The notes under the pieces are model-generated. The model made no database searches. It worked only from the letters and a program-made list of their open reading frames with translations, and had not been told where the DNA came from. A DNA stretch of 64,000 bases from contig NZ_JAUMTZ010000004.1 of NCBI RefSeq assembly GCF_030530945.1, positions 122,162-186,161 of the forward strand. Reading direction: 5' to 3'. The DNA is from Kocuria sp. (lineage in GTDB: Bacteria > Actinomycetota > Actinomycetes > Actinomycetales > Micrococcaceae). Below are positions 45,491 through 54,119 of this stretch, piece after piece; within the stretch, counting starts at the first letter, position 1, and the number at the start of each line of letters is the position of its first letter. Position numbers and translations under genes: made by a program.

Positions 45491-45575
45491 CCCGCGCCTT
45501 CCCCGTCCACTCCCCGCCGGCGCACCGGCCCGACGACGCCGCACTGCCCCCCCCCCGCCGGGCACCCACGCGGGC

Positions 45576-45703
45576 ACCCGGGTGCCGGGCGAAGCGACGG
45601 TGGGCGGGCGGCGTCGTCGGCGGCCCGCCATCGGAGGACGACGCCGCCCGGTTCCGCACACGAGCAACGCCCCGGGCGCCGTCGTGGGACGGCACCCGGG
45701 GCG
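45576..45703. repeat. Copy B of the dispersed repeat flanking the nag locus
   Basis: Between convergent nagB and the SDR. It shares with copy A the identical 38-bp block (45576-45613) and 29-bp block (45664-45692) and others. Within it a perfect 13-bp inverted repeat, GGGCGGCGTCGTC (45606-45618) and GACGACGCCGCCC (45637-45649), places two copies of the recurrent 11-mer head to head. Confidence 0.75.
45666..45703. terminator. Bidirectional terminator between nagB and the SDR (inside repeat B)
   Basis: GCCCCGGGCGCCGTC pairs with GACGGCACCCGGGGC around GTGG with one mismatch. It can end both convergent transcripts. Confidence 0.65.
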
Positions 45704-45730
45704 GTGCTGTGCTGAGCGGCGGTCAGCGGC

Positions 45731-46597
45731 TCACGGGGCCTGGATGGTGTTCTCCTTGCCGTCCGGGAAGGCGGTGGCCTCGGAGCGCGCGCGCCAGGGC
45801 TCGGTGTCCTTGCGGCGGGACTCCACGGCGCTGTCCCAGAGGTCGTAGGCGTCCTTGCCCAGGAGCAGGCGCACGGGCGGCTCGGGGCTGTCCACCACGT
45901 CCATGATGACCTGCGCGGCCTTGGCAGGATCGCCCAGCTGCTGGCCGTCCTGGTCCTCGAAGTACTCGTCCGTGGCCCTCACCAGCTCCGCGTACGCGGG
46001 CAGATCCTTCTCCGCGCGCATGGCGGCACTGCCCGCGAAACCGGTGCGGAACGCACCCGGCTCGATGGTGGTGACGTCCACGCCGAAGGGTTTGACCTCG
46101 TGGTGCAGGGCCTCGCTGAACGCGTCCAGCGCGAACTTGGCGGAGCTGTAGAGGCCGTTGCCCGGGAAGGACACCAGCCCGGCGATGCTCGTGAGGTTGA
46201 GGATGTGCCCGGAACCCTGCTCGCGCATCTGCGGCAGCACCTCCCGCGCCAGTTCCGCGGGGGCAAAGAAGTCCAGTTCCAGCAGATCACGGATCTGCTG
46301 GGAGGTGAACCCCTCCAGCGGACCGAACGCACCGGTGCCCGCGATGTTGGCGAGCACGTCGATGCGACCGAACGTCCCGGTGGCCTGTGCGAGGGCACCG
46401 CGGCGGGCGGCGTCGTCGGTCACGTCCAGGGTCAGCGCGAGCGCGCGGTCCCCGTAGGGAGCGGCGAGCTCCTCGAGCGTCTCGGTGCGGCGGGCCGTGA
46501 CCGCGGCGCGGTCGCCGCGCTCCAGCACGGCCTGCGCGAGGGCGTGGCCGAAACCGGAGGATGCACCGGTGATGAACCAGGTTTTGGGGGTGCTCAT
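45731..46597 (-). CDS. Short-chain dehydrogenase with SDR family oxidoreductase motifs
   Basis: A 288-residue SDR. WFITGASSGFGHALAQAVLE at the N-terminus binds the cofactor, VLANIAGTGAFGPLEGFTSQ follows, and the active site is HILNLTSIAGLVSFPGNGLY with Tyr-Ser-Ser-Ala-Lys. GAAAGGACTTCC precedes the ATG. It lies 109 bases downstream of a dienelactone-hydrolase-like gene on the same strand and opposite an XRE regulator, a grouping that suggests a small regulated catabolic or detoxification unit. Confidence 0.87.
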   Translation of the reverse strand: MSTPKTWFITGASSGFGHALAQAVLERGDRAAVTARRTETLEELAAPYGDRALALTLDVTDDAARRGALAQATGTFGRIDVLANIAGTGAFGPLEGFTSQQIRDLLELDFFAPAELAREVLPQMREQGSGHILNLTSIAGLVSFPGNGLYSSAKFALDAFSEALHHEVKPFGVDVTTIEPGAFRTGFAGSAAMRAEKDLPAYAELVRATDEYFEDQDGQQLGDPAKAAQVIMDVVDSPEPPVRLLLGKDAYDLWDSAVESRRKDTEPWRARSEATAFPDGKENTIQAP

Positions 46598-46706
46598 GGA
46601 AGTCCTTTCGTGTGCGGGTCAGGAGATCGGCCCGGAAGTCGGAGGGTCGCCACCGGAGCAGCGAGAGGGCGGCGGAAGAGCCGGGTGGAGGGGGTCGGAA
46701 AAAGCC

Positions 46707-47636
46707 TCAGAGCTTCGCGTCGAAGAACGGGATGACCCGCTCCAGCGCCTTGCCCGCACCCTGCGGCTGGTCGTAGAGGTCGTAGTGGGACACGCCCTCG
46801 AGGATCACGAGGTCCTTGTCCTCGGAGGCGGCCACGCGGTACACCGTCTGGGCGTCGTCGTACGCCCCGAAGCCGCCCTTCTTGTCCCCGGCCACGATCA
46901 GCAGCGGCTGGTCCAGCAGCTCGTCCGCCAGGTGCACGGCGTCCCAGCCCATGGCGGCGGGGCCGTGCGCGGCCTCGAAGGTCACGCAACCGTTCTCTGC
47001 GCGCCCACGGTCGGTGCGGTAGTAGTCGTAGGCCTCGATGATGTCGATGTCACCCGTGGCCTTCGCGAGCGCCTCGGTCTCGGGGAGGAAACCGACCGCC
47101 TCGCTCTCCGCCCCGCGCGCCTCCTTGGTGCGCTGCGCCGCGATCCCGGCCAGGGCGGCGTGCAGACCTGCCTTGCGGGCCATGTCCCGCTGCATGCGGC
47201 CGAAGTTCACGCCGGTGATGGAGACGACGGCCTTGAAGCGCTTCTCGATCTGCGCGGCCTTCCACGTGTACCCGCCGCCCCCGCAGATGCCCAGGACGCC
47301 GATCCGGTCCTCGTCCACGTACGGGAGGGTCACCAGGTAGTCCACCACGCGGCTGAAGTCCTGCACCCGCTGAGCCGGGTCCTCCAGGAACCGCGGCTCG
47401 CCGCCGCTCGCACCCTGGAAGCTGGCGTCGAAGGCGATCACCACGTAGCCGGCCTCCGCGAGCGCCGGTGCGTAGATGTTCCCCGAGGTCTGCTCCTTGC
47501 AGCTGCCGATCGGATGGGCCGCCACGACGGTGGGGTACTTCCTGGTCTCGTCGAACTCGGGCGGAAAGTGCAGGTCCGCCGCCATGTCCCAGTACATGTC
47601 TCCGTTGCGGAAGGTGACGTGCTGGATGTCGGTCAT
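46707..47636 (-). CDS. Alpha/beta hydrolase with Cys nucleophile (dienelactone hydrolase/YcjY-like)
   Basis: A 309-residue alpha/beta hydrolase. VVAAHPIGSCKEQTSGNIYA near residue 37 is the oxyanion region and the nucleophile elbow is GVLGICGGGGYTWKAAQ with Cys118 in place of Ser, as in dienelactone hydrolase. LLIVAGDKKGGFG near 232 and GVSHYDLYDQPQGA near 278 supply acid and His. GAGGAGTCGAG precedes the ATG. It is the first gene of the minus-strand pair with the SDR and divergent from the XRE regulator. Confidence 0.85.
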   Translation of the reverse strand: MTDIQHVTFRNGDMYWDMAADLHFPPEFDETRKYPTVVAAHPIGSCKEQTSGNIYAPALAEAGYVVIAFDASFQGASGGEPRFLEDPAQRVQDFSRVVDYLVTLPYVDEDRIGVLGICGGGGYTWKAAQIEKRFKAVVSITGVNFGRMQRDMARKAGLHAALAGIAAQRTKEARGAESEAVGFLPETEALAKATGDIDIIEAYDYYRTDRGRAENGCVTFEAAHGPAAMGWDAVHLADELLDQPLLIVAGDKKGGFGAYDDAQTVYRVAASEDKDLVILEGVSHYDLYDQPQGAGKALERVIPFFDAKL

Positions 47637-47773
47637 CTCGACTCCTCAAGGTTCTGGATGTCAGGGTCTACGGGTTGCAGGGTTGGTGCGTCTCCGCGGG
47701 ACGGGGGACGGAGCCCCGTGCCACGTCCTCCACTGTTCCTCATCCGCCCGACGACGTGCAGGGACAGCCTCTA

Positions 47774-47795
47774 CCTGGGAACAATCCCTCCCAGG
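47774..47795. promoter_or_regulatory. Candidate XRE operator between divergent genes
   Basis: CCTGGGA-N8-TCCCAGG is a perfect inverted repeat midway between the hydrolase and the XRE regulator. It lies about 20 bases upstream of the regulator's -10 (TACGGT at 47816-47821) and could control both directions. Confidence 0.5.
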
Positions 47796-47827
47796 AACAG
47801 CGCCACGCCGCTGGCTACGGTGGGGCC

Positions 47828-48688
47828 ATGCCCGCTTCCTCCCCTCAGCTGAAGGTCCTCGGCGACTTCCTGCGCGCCCGCCGCGCGGACGTGAGCCCCT
47901 CCACCCTGCCCGCGCACGTGGTGGCCTCCGGGGCCGCACGGCGCGTTCCCGGGCTCAAAAGGGAGGAGGTCGCGCAGGTGGCGGCGGTGAGCGTGGACTA
48001 CTACACGCGCGTGGAGCAGGGACGGCTGACGCCCACCCCGCACGTGCTCTCAGCGCTGTGCCGGGTGCTGCAGCTGTCCCCCGAGCAGACCGCGTACGCC
48101 GAGGACCTGCTCAACCGGGCGCGCGGCTACACGGCGCCCTCCCCCGGTCACGAGGCCGCGGACGGGCGCCTGCAACTCCTCCTGAACCAGCTCACCGAGC
48201 TGCCCGCCCTGGTCATGGGTCCGCGCATGGACGTTCTCGCGTGGAACACGTTGGCGACGGCGCTCGTCACCGACTTCGCCCGGCTCCCCTCCGCGCGCCG
48301 CAACTACATCTCCCTGATGTTCACGGACCCGCGCATGCGCGAACTCTACGAGGACTGGGAGACGGTGGCGCGCACGTGCGTGGGGATCCTCCGCCGGGAG
48401 GCCACCGAGAACCCGGAGGAGCCGGAGCTCGCGGCCCTGGTGGGGCGGCTGTCCATCGCGGACCACGACTTCCGCCGGTGGTGGGCCGAGCACCGCATCC
48501 ACGAGCAGGACTTCGGCGCCAAGGTGCTGGTCCACCCCACCGCCGGACGGCTGCGCCTGAACTGGGACTCGTTCACCTACTCAGGGGCGGTGCGGCAGCA
48601 GCTCGTGCTGTGGTCCGCGGACCCGGGCACGGAGGACGCCCGGAAGCTGGCGGAGCTGAGCCGAGCCGCGGACGCCGCCAACATCTGA
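47828..48688 (+). CDS. XRE-family regulator with MmyB-like ligand-binding domain
   Basis: A 286-residue protein: helix-turn-helix in LGDFLRARRADVSPSTLPAH through PGLKREEVAQVAAVSVDYYT (residues about 8-60), then a MmyB-type domain (about 105-280) with LVMGPRMDVLAWNTLATALV and RRWWAEHRIHEQDFGAKVLV. Such regulators commonly repress a neighbouring SDR operon and bind lipid-like ligands. TACGGT ends six bases before the ATG, a leaderless start. A terminator stem overlaps its stop. Confidence 0.88.
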   Translation: MPASSPQLKVLGDFLRARRADVSPSTLPAHVVASGAARRVPGLKREEVAQVAAVSVDYYTRVEQGRLTPTPHVLSALCRVLQLSPEQTAYAEDLLNRARGYTAPSPGHEAADGRLQLLLNQLTELPALVMGPRMDVLAWNTLATALVTDFARLPSARRNYISLMFTDPRMRELYEDWETVARTCVGILRREATENPEEPELAALVGRLSIADHDFRRWWAEHRIHEQDFGAKVLVHPTAGRLRLNWDSFTYSGAVRQQLVLWSADPGTEDARKLAELSRAADAANI

Positions 48689-48737
48689 GGCACGCTCTGC
48701 CCACGGAAACATTGTTTCGCAGGGCAGAGCGTGCCTC
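48687..48737. terminator. Terminator overlapping the XRE stop codon
   Basis: GAGGCACGCTCTGCCC (48687-48702) and GGGCAGAGCGTGCCTC (48722-48737) form a perfect 16-bp stem with a 19-base loop; inside the loop GAAAC and GTTTC can also pair. Confidence 0.8.
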
Positions 48738-48785
48738 GGATGTCTCACACGTTCAGGGTGCGCCGCGCCCGTGCGGCTTCCGCCC

Positions 48786-49349
48786 CTACTCCCCCTCGAA
48801 CGGCCAGCCGTGCGCCTCGAGCATCGCGCGGACGCGTTCCAGCTCCTCCGGCTTGGGCTCGTCCTCCGTGGCGCGGTGGATCGCCTCGCGGGCATCGGCC
48901 TCGGAAGGGGCCACACCGTGGGCGCGGGCGTCCTGCGCGAGCTGCTCCGCGATCGCGGCCATGTCCTCCTCCGCGAGCTGCGGTCGCAGCACCGCGAGCA
49001 CCGGCAGGTAGTCCTGGGCGGGCACCCCGTTGGGGTAGTCGGCGCGCAGCCAGCTCATGACCCGGGCCACGTACCCAGGCTGGCGGGGCGCCTCGTCCTG
49101 GTTCGCGCCCACCAGGGGCCACCCGGCGCGGGCCAGCTCCGCGGCGACGTCGCCCAGCTGGGTCTCGGAGGCGGTGGCGGGCCCCAGGAGGTCACCCGCG
49201 GGGATCCCGAGCGTCTCGAGCAGCCGCTCGGTGCGGTGGGGGCCCACGGTGCGGGCCAGCAGCTCCGCGAGGGGTGCGTGCTGCTCCAGGGGGACGCCGT
49301 GGGGGTAGGCGGCCCGAATGTGGTCGAGCGCCGCGTCGAAGGTCATCAT
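48786..49349 (-). CDS. DUF3349-repeat protein
   Basis: A 187-residue protein built from two copies of the DUF3349 domain, FDAALDHIRAAYPHGVPLEQ at residue 4 and VARVMSWLRADYPNGVPAQD near 94. The family, also found in mycobacteria, is a small helical domain of unknown function. The ATG overlaps the stop of the preceding membrane gene (ATGA). It is the third gene of the pit operon. Confidence 0.8.
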   Translation of the reverse strand: MMTFDAALDHIRAAYPHGVPLEQHAPLAELLARTVGPHRTERLLETLGIPAGDLLGPATASETQLGDVAAELARAGWPLVGANQDEAPRQPGYVARVMSWLRADYPNGVPAQDYLPVLAVLRPQLAEEDMAAIAEQLAQDARAHGVAPSEADAREAIHRATEDEPKPEELERVRAMLEAHGWPFEGE

Positions 49350-49618
49350 CCGAACACCGAGATCCCTAGGTAGTGGTCCAAGCTCTTGCGGGTGATCCAG
49401 AGAACCCCGATCACCACCGCGGCTGCCACCACGGCGAAGCACAGCACAGCCCCCACGAGGGCGGGGACGCTGCGGTGCGCGGTGCCGTCCGGGCGGGGTT
49501 GTGGGGTGGCGCGGCTCCACAGGGTGATGCCCACCGTGAACAGGGCCGGCAGCCCCGCGCCGAAGCACAGTCCGGCCAGCAGCACGGTCAGGGCGGATTT
49601 CGCCATGTCCACGATCAT
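49346..49618 (-). CDS. Small two-helix membrane protein
   Basis: A 90-residue protein with two predicted membrane segments (residues about 8-33 and 52-73) and a short loop of Arg/Pro. It overlaps the PiT gene upstream and the DUF3349 gene downstream by four bases each, so it is translated as part of a three-gene operon. I do not recognise the family; an accessory role to phosphate transport is inferred from position. Confidence 0.7.
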   Translation of the reverse strand: MIVDMAKSALTVLLAGLCFGAGLPALFTVGITLWSRATPQPRPDGTAHRSVPALVGAVLCFAVVAAAVVIGVLWITRKSLDHYLGISVFG

Positions 49619-50841
49619 GAGTGCGCGGCCTCCTTGGGCGCGGTCCGGGCGGAGTCACCGGGGGTCACGGAGTTGGTGTCCTCGTCCCAGTCCGCGTTGA
49701 CGTTGTGCCGGTCCACCTTCTGGTGCCGCGAGCGCAGGAAGATCAGGGCGGAGGCCGCCACCAGGATCAGGAAGATCACCACGGCCCCGGGCAGACCGCC
49801 GACCGCTCGGGCGATGACGAAGCACACCGCTCCCACCACTGCCGCGGCGGGCAGGGTGAGCAGCCAGCCCACCACCATGCGCCCGGCCACGCCCCACCGC
49901 ACGCGGGCACCGGGCTTGCCCACACCCGAGCCCAGGATGGAGCCGGTGGCCACGTGCGTGGTGGACAGCGCCATGCCGAAGTGGCTGGAGGTGAGGATGA
50001 TGGCGGCGGAGGACGCCTCCGCGGCCATGCCCTGCGGGGGCTCGATCTCCACCAGTCCCTTGCCCAGGGTGCGGATCACGCGCCACCCGCCCAGGTACGT
50101 GCCCAGTGCGATGGCCACGGCGCAGCTGACGATGATCCACACGGGCAGCCCGTCGGACTCGATCCCCTGCACGCTCAGGCTGCCGTGCGCGATCAGCGCC
50201 AGGGCGATCACACCCATGGTCTTCTGCGCGTCACCGGTGCCGTGCGCCAGCGAGACGAGCGACGCCGTTCCCACCTGTCCCCACCGGAACCCCCTGTCCC
50301 GGTGGTCCTGGGAGGCCGCCCTCCCGATCAGGTACACCAGTGCGGTGCCCACGGCGGCCACGCACCCGGCGATGAACGGTGCGAGCGCGGCCGGGACCAG
50401 GATCTTCTGCACCACGCCGGACCAATTGACCCCGGCAACCCCCAGGGAGGCCAGGCCGGCACCGATGAGCCCGCCGAACAGGGCGTGCGAGGAGCTGGAG
50501 GGGAGCCCGAACAGCCAGGTGGCCAGGTTCCACAGGATGCCGCCGATCAGACCCGAGAAGATCAGGGTGAGCGCCAGTGTGGGGTCCAGCCCGGGCACCA
50601 ACCCACCGTCCGGGGTCTGCACCAGCAGCACGTCCTTGGTGACCGTGGTGGCCACCTCCACGGAGAGGAACGCCCCCACCAGATTCAGCACCGCGGACAG
50701 TGCCACGGCCGTCCGGGGGGAGAGAGCCCCCGTGGCGATGGAGGTGGCCATGGCGTTGCCGGTGTCGTGGAATCCGTTGGTGAAGTCGAAGGCCAGAGCG
50801 GTCACGACCACCAGGCCCAGGATCACCAGTTCGACTGTCAT
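49615..50841 (-). CDS. pitA: Low-affinity inorganic phosphate transporter (PiT family)
   Basis: A 408-residue membrane transporter importing metal-phosphate with protons. Both PiT repeats are visible: DFTNGFHDTGNAMATSIATG near residue 19 and SLAHGTGDAQKTMGVIALAL near 205. LSTTHVATGSILGSGVGK near 305 is the second half of the pore signature. CATCCT lies six bases before the ATG. It heads an operon with a small membrane protein and a DUF3349 protein. Confidence 0.92.
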   Translation of the reverse strand: MTVELVILGLVVVTALAFDFTNGFHDTGNAMATSIATGALSPRTAVALSAVLNLVGAFLSVEVATTVTKDVLLVQTPDGGLVPGLDPTLALTLIFSGLIGGILWNLATWLFGLPSSSSHALFGGLIGAGLASLGVAGVNWSGVVQKILVPAALAPFIAGCVAAVGTALVYLIGRAASQDHRDRGFRWGQVGTASLVSLAHGTGDAQKTMGVIALALIAHGSLSVQGIESDGLPVWIIVSCAVAIALGTYLGGWRVIRTLGKGLVEIEPPQGMAAEASSAAIILTSSHFGMALSTTHVATGSILGSGVGKPGARVRWGVAGRMVVGWLLTLPAAAVVGAVCFVIARAVGGLPGAVVIFLILVAASALIFLRSRHQKVDRHNVNADWDEDTNSVTPGDSARTAPKEAAHS

Positions 50842-50979
50842 GCTCCCAGGATGAACGCCCCGGCGCCCACAGTCCAAACGCGCCCCCCGGACGGCCCAGG
50901 AGAGCATGCAGGCGCACCCCACTTCCCGGCCGGTGGCCCGGGCACGGGCCGCGTCTGAGCCCCCGCGCATACTTCCCCC

Positions 50980-52545
50980 ATGACTTCACGAGCCCACCAC
51001 AGCGGCGAGCACCACGAGAACTGGCACGAGCGCTCCCCCGCCACGGGAACGGGCGAGCTGCCCGTCGTGTCCCCGCGCCAGGACCCGGAGACCCACCGGG
51101 GCTACGCCCACGGCACGGATCCCCGGCGGTGGCAGATCCTGGCCGTGCTGCTCGTGGCCATCTTCATGTCCCTGGTGGCCGTGAGCAGCATCAACGTGGG
51201 CCTGCCCTCCATCCAGGAGGGCATCGGGGCCTCAGAGTCCCAGCTGCAGTGGATCCTCTCCGGCTACGCCTTGACCTTCGGCGTGGTGCTCGTGGCGGGT
51301 GGTCGCGCCGGGGACATCTTCGGACGCGGGTTCCTGTGGATGCTCGGCGTGCTGGTCTTCACCCTCTCCTCGATCGCCGCGGGGCTGGCCCCGGACCCCA
51401 CCATGCTCATCGCGGCGCGCTTCGTGCAGGGCGTGGGCTCCGGCCTGCTCAACCCGCAGGGCGTGGCCATGATCCAGCAGTACTTCAAGGGCGCCGAGCG
51501 CGGGAAGGCGTTCGGCATGCTGGGCAGCGCCGTGGGCGTCTCCGTGGCCATCGGACCCGTCCTGGGCGGTCTACTCATCCAGAGCGGCGGCACCGAGCAC
51601 GGCTGGCGGTGGCTCTTCGCGGTGAACGTCCCCGTGGGTGTCGTGGCGCTCGTGCTCGCCTTCCTGTGGTTCCCGCGCCCCCTGGTCCTCCGGCCGCAGG
51701 ACACCGGCCTCCTCCATGCCTTGAAGGGCATGGACCCCGTGGGCGCCGTGCTGCTGGGCCTCGCCCTGCTGGCCACCCTGCTGCCGTTCATCGAAGCCGG
51801 CTCCCCGGGCGCCAGCCCGTGGACGTGGGCGCTGCTCGCCGTGGCCGCCGTGCTCCTGGTGCTATGGATCGCGTGGGAGAAGCGCACCAAGGCCTCCGGA
51901 CACCAGCCCATGGTGGACCTGGACATCTTCAAGGTCAGCAGCTTCTTCAACGGCACCCTGCTGATCTCCCTCTACTTCCTGGGCATCACCAGCGTGTGGG
52001 TGCTCATCACCCTCTACATGCAGCAGGGCCTCGGGCACACCGCACTGGCCGCCGGCTGCGTGGGCCTGCTCAACGCCGTGGCGAGTGCCGTGGCCTCCAA
52101 CATCGCGGGCTCCCTGGTGAACCGGATGGGACGCCGGATCGTGGTCCTGGGCATGGCCAGCGTGATCCTGGGGCTCGGGCTCAGCGCCGGGATCATCCTG
52201 CTGCACGACACCTGGGGCGTCAGCGAGTGGTGGCTCGTGCTCACCATGGGCTTCGTGGGCCTGGGCCAGGGCGCGGTGGTCAGCCCCAACCAGACGCTCA
52301 CCCTCGCGGAGGTGCCCCTGGAGTACGCGGGCAGCGCCGGCGGCGTCATGCAGACCGGCCAGCGCGTGGGCACCGCCGTGGGCATCGCCATGATCACGGC
52401 GGCGGCCTACGCCGCGGTGGCCTCCCAGGGCTGGGCCGTGGGCATCGCCGCGGGTCTCGGGATGGTGGTCCTGGTGGTGGCGCTCGCGCTGCTCGTGGCC
52501 CTGCGGGACATGCGCCACCGGGCGCGGCAGGCCCCCGCCGCCTGA
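50980..52545 (+). CDS. Second DHA2-type major facilitator exporter
   Basis: A 521-residue 14-helix MFS transporter. A His-rich hydrophilic N-terminus (about 50 residues) precedes WQILAVLLVAIFMSLVAVSS; GYALTFGVVLVAGGRAGDIF near 95 and VQGVGSGLLNPQGVAMIQQY near 150 are the motif-A and motif-C regions of EmrB/QacA pumps. CATACT ends six bases before the ATG (leaderless). It resembles the pump at 5025 in type only. The substrate is unknown. Confidence 0.87.
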   Translation: MTSRAHHSGEHHENWHERSPATGTGELPVVSPRQDPETHRGYAHGTDPRRWQILAVLLVAIFMSLVAVSSINVGLPSIQEGIGASESQLQWILSGYALTFGVVLVAGGRAGDIFGRGFLWMLGVLVFTLSSIAAGLAPDPTMLIAARFVQGVGSGLLNPQGVAMIQQYFKGAERGKAFGMLGSAVGVSVAIGPVLGGLLIQSGGTEHGWRWLFAVNVPVGVVALVLAFLWFPRPLVLRPQDTGLLHALKGMDPVGAVLLGLALLATLLPFIEAGSPGASPWTWALLAVAAVLLVLWIAWEKRTKASGHQPMVDLDIFKVSSFFNGTLLISLYFLGITSVWVLITLYMQQGLGHTALAAGCVGLLNAVASAVASNIAGSLVNRMGRRIVVLGMASVILGLGLSAGIILLHDTWGVSEWWLVLTMGFVGLGQGAVVSPNQTLTLAEVPLEYAGSAGGVMQTGQRVGTAVGIAMITAAAYAAVASQGWAVGIAAGLGMVVLVVALALLVALRDMRHRARQAPAA

Positions 52546-52661
52546 CCTCCCGCTCGACGGGACGACGACGCCCCCGCGCCTCTCCCTGCCGTGGCCCCCG
52601 CGGAGGGGAGTGGAGGCGTGGAGGTGGCGCGGCGGCGTCGTCCGTGGGAACGGCGGGCGGG

Positions 52662-54119
52662 TCAGCCCTTCTTGAGGGTGATCTGCCAGCTGGCGTCGCC
52701 CTTCTCCGCGAAGTCCGTGACCTCGTGGCCGTCCGTGGCGGCCCACTGGGGAATGGCCTCGGTGGCCTGGGTGCAGTCGAAGTCGATCACCAGGTGGTCA
52801 CCGGGGTTCAGGGTGCGCATCACGTCCTTGGCCTCGATCAGCGGGAACGGGCACACCGCGCCGAGGGAGTCCAGGGCGTAGTAGCCGTCACCCAGGTCCG
52901 TGAGCTTCTTCGACGGCGCCGCGCTCGGGTTCCTGACCATGAGTGCGGTGGGTGCCGCGGCGAAGCCCGGGAACACGTTGCCGCCGGTGGGGCGGGGCGC
53001 GGTGGCGGAGGGGGCGGCGTCGATCGAGTTGTCGTCCGGGGCGGTGGTGTCCACGGTGTGGTCCAGGCTCTCGGCGGTGGAGTAGGTGTCCCCGACCGCA
53101 CCCTGCTCGGGACGCGTGACGGTGGGCTTGAGCCAGATCCTGGTGGCCGCGGCCACACCCAGGGCGATGAACAGCAGGGCGATCCAGCCCTGGAACGTGA
53201 ACAGGCTGGTCTGGACCATGCCGTTGCCCACGGTGCAGCCGCCCGCCAGCGCGGCACCCACGCCCATGAGAAGACCACCCGCAATGGAGCGAACGGTGGT
53301 CTTCGCGTCCGGGACGCGCACGCGGAACTCGCCCGTGGCACGGGCCGCGAGGAACGAGCCCACCAGGATGCCCAGCACGAGCATCACACCCCAGTCCAGC
53401 TTCCCGTCCGCCCCGGTGACCAGGAAGTTCAGCAGGTTCGCGGTGGGAGTGGTGATGCCCAGGCCGTCGTTGCGACCGGTCGCCGCGGACAGCGGCCACG
53501 CGACGACCCCGAGGAGGCCCACCAGGACACCGGCGGTGTAGACGTGCAGGGGGTGCTTCCACGCAGGGCGGTTGGCCAGGCGGGCGGGCTGCACGGCGCT
53601 CTTCTCACGGTTGCGGAAGTGGCGCACCATCACACCCGTGACCGCGACCAGCACGATCACGAACAGCCACGGCGAGACCCCCAGCGCACCCGGGATGGTG
53701 GTCAGCCCGGTGTCCCAGGACTTCATCCCGGAGTTGAACCCCTTGAGCACACCCGTCTTCATGGCCGCGGCGGACAGCGCGTAGGCGGCCAGGGCGATCC
53801 ACGAGCCCACCAGGCCCTCACCGGAGCGGTACCACGTGCCGGAGGCGCAGCCACCGGCCAGGATGATGCCCACACCGAACATGAACCCGCCCACGACCAC
53901 CGCCAGCGGCATGAAGGACGGGTAGTCCGGGGAGATCACCCCCAGCGAGGTGAGCGCCGCGAGCCCCACGGCGTGCACGGAGATCACCACGAGCAGGGCA
54001 GTGAACGTGCGCCACGAGCGCTGCAGGAAGACGTCCCGCAGCATGCCCGTCACGCAGAAGCGGCCGCGCTGCATCACGATGCCCAGCAGCGCACCGAGGA
54101 CGAGTCCGGTGAGGATCAT
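52662..54119 (-). CDS. tsuA: Thiosulfate transporter fused to a TusA-like sulfurtransferase (YeeE-YeeD fusion)
   Basis: A 485-residue fusion. Residues 1-335 are a YeeE/YedE thiosulfate channel with conserved Cys22 (RGRFCVTG), Cys91 (GGCASGTWYRSGEG) and Cys295 (GGCTVGNGMVQ). A 70-residue acidic Thr/Ala linker leads to a TusA-like domain with Cys423 in GAVCPFPLIEAKDV and FDCTQATEAIPQWAATDGH, which closely follows E. coli YeeD. In E. coli YeeE and YeeD are separate neighbours. It should import thiosulfate and hand sulfur to the cytoplasmic domain. A cysteine-rich leader ORF (54238-54318) lies upstream. The ATG has only a weak AGGTG region. Confidence 0.88.
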   Translation of the reverse strand: MILTGLVLGALLGIVMQRGRFCVTGMLRDVFLQRSWRTFTALLVVISVHAVGLAALTSLGVISPDYPSFMPLAVVVGGFMFGVGIILAGGCASGTWYRSGEGLVGSWIALAAYALSAAAMKTGVLKGFNSGMKSWDTGLTTIPGALGVSPWLFVIVLVAVTGVMVRHFRNREKSAVQPARLANRPAWKHPLHVYTAGVLVGLLGVVAWPLSAATGRNDGLGITTPTANLLNFLVTGADGKLDWGVMLVLGILVGSFLAARATGEFRVRVPDAKTTVRSIAGGLLMGVGAALAGGCTVGNGMVQTSLFTFQGWIALLFIALGVAAATRIWLKPTVTRPEQGAVGDTYSTAESLDHTVDTTAPDDNSIDAAPSATAPRPTGGNVFPGFAAAPTALMVRNPSAAPSKKLTDLGDGYYALDSLGAVCPFPLIEAKDVMRTLNPGDHLVIDFDCTQATEAIPQWAATDGHEVTDFAEKGDASWQITLKKG

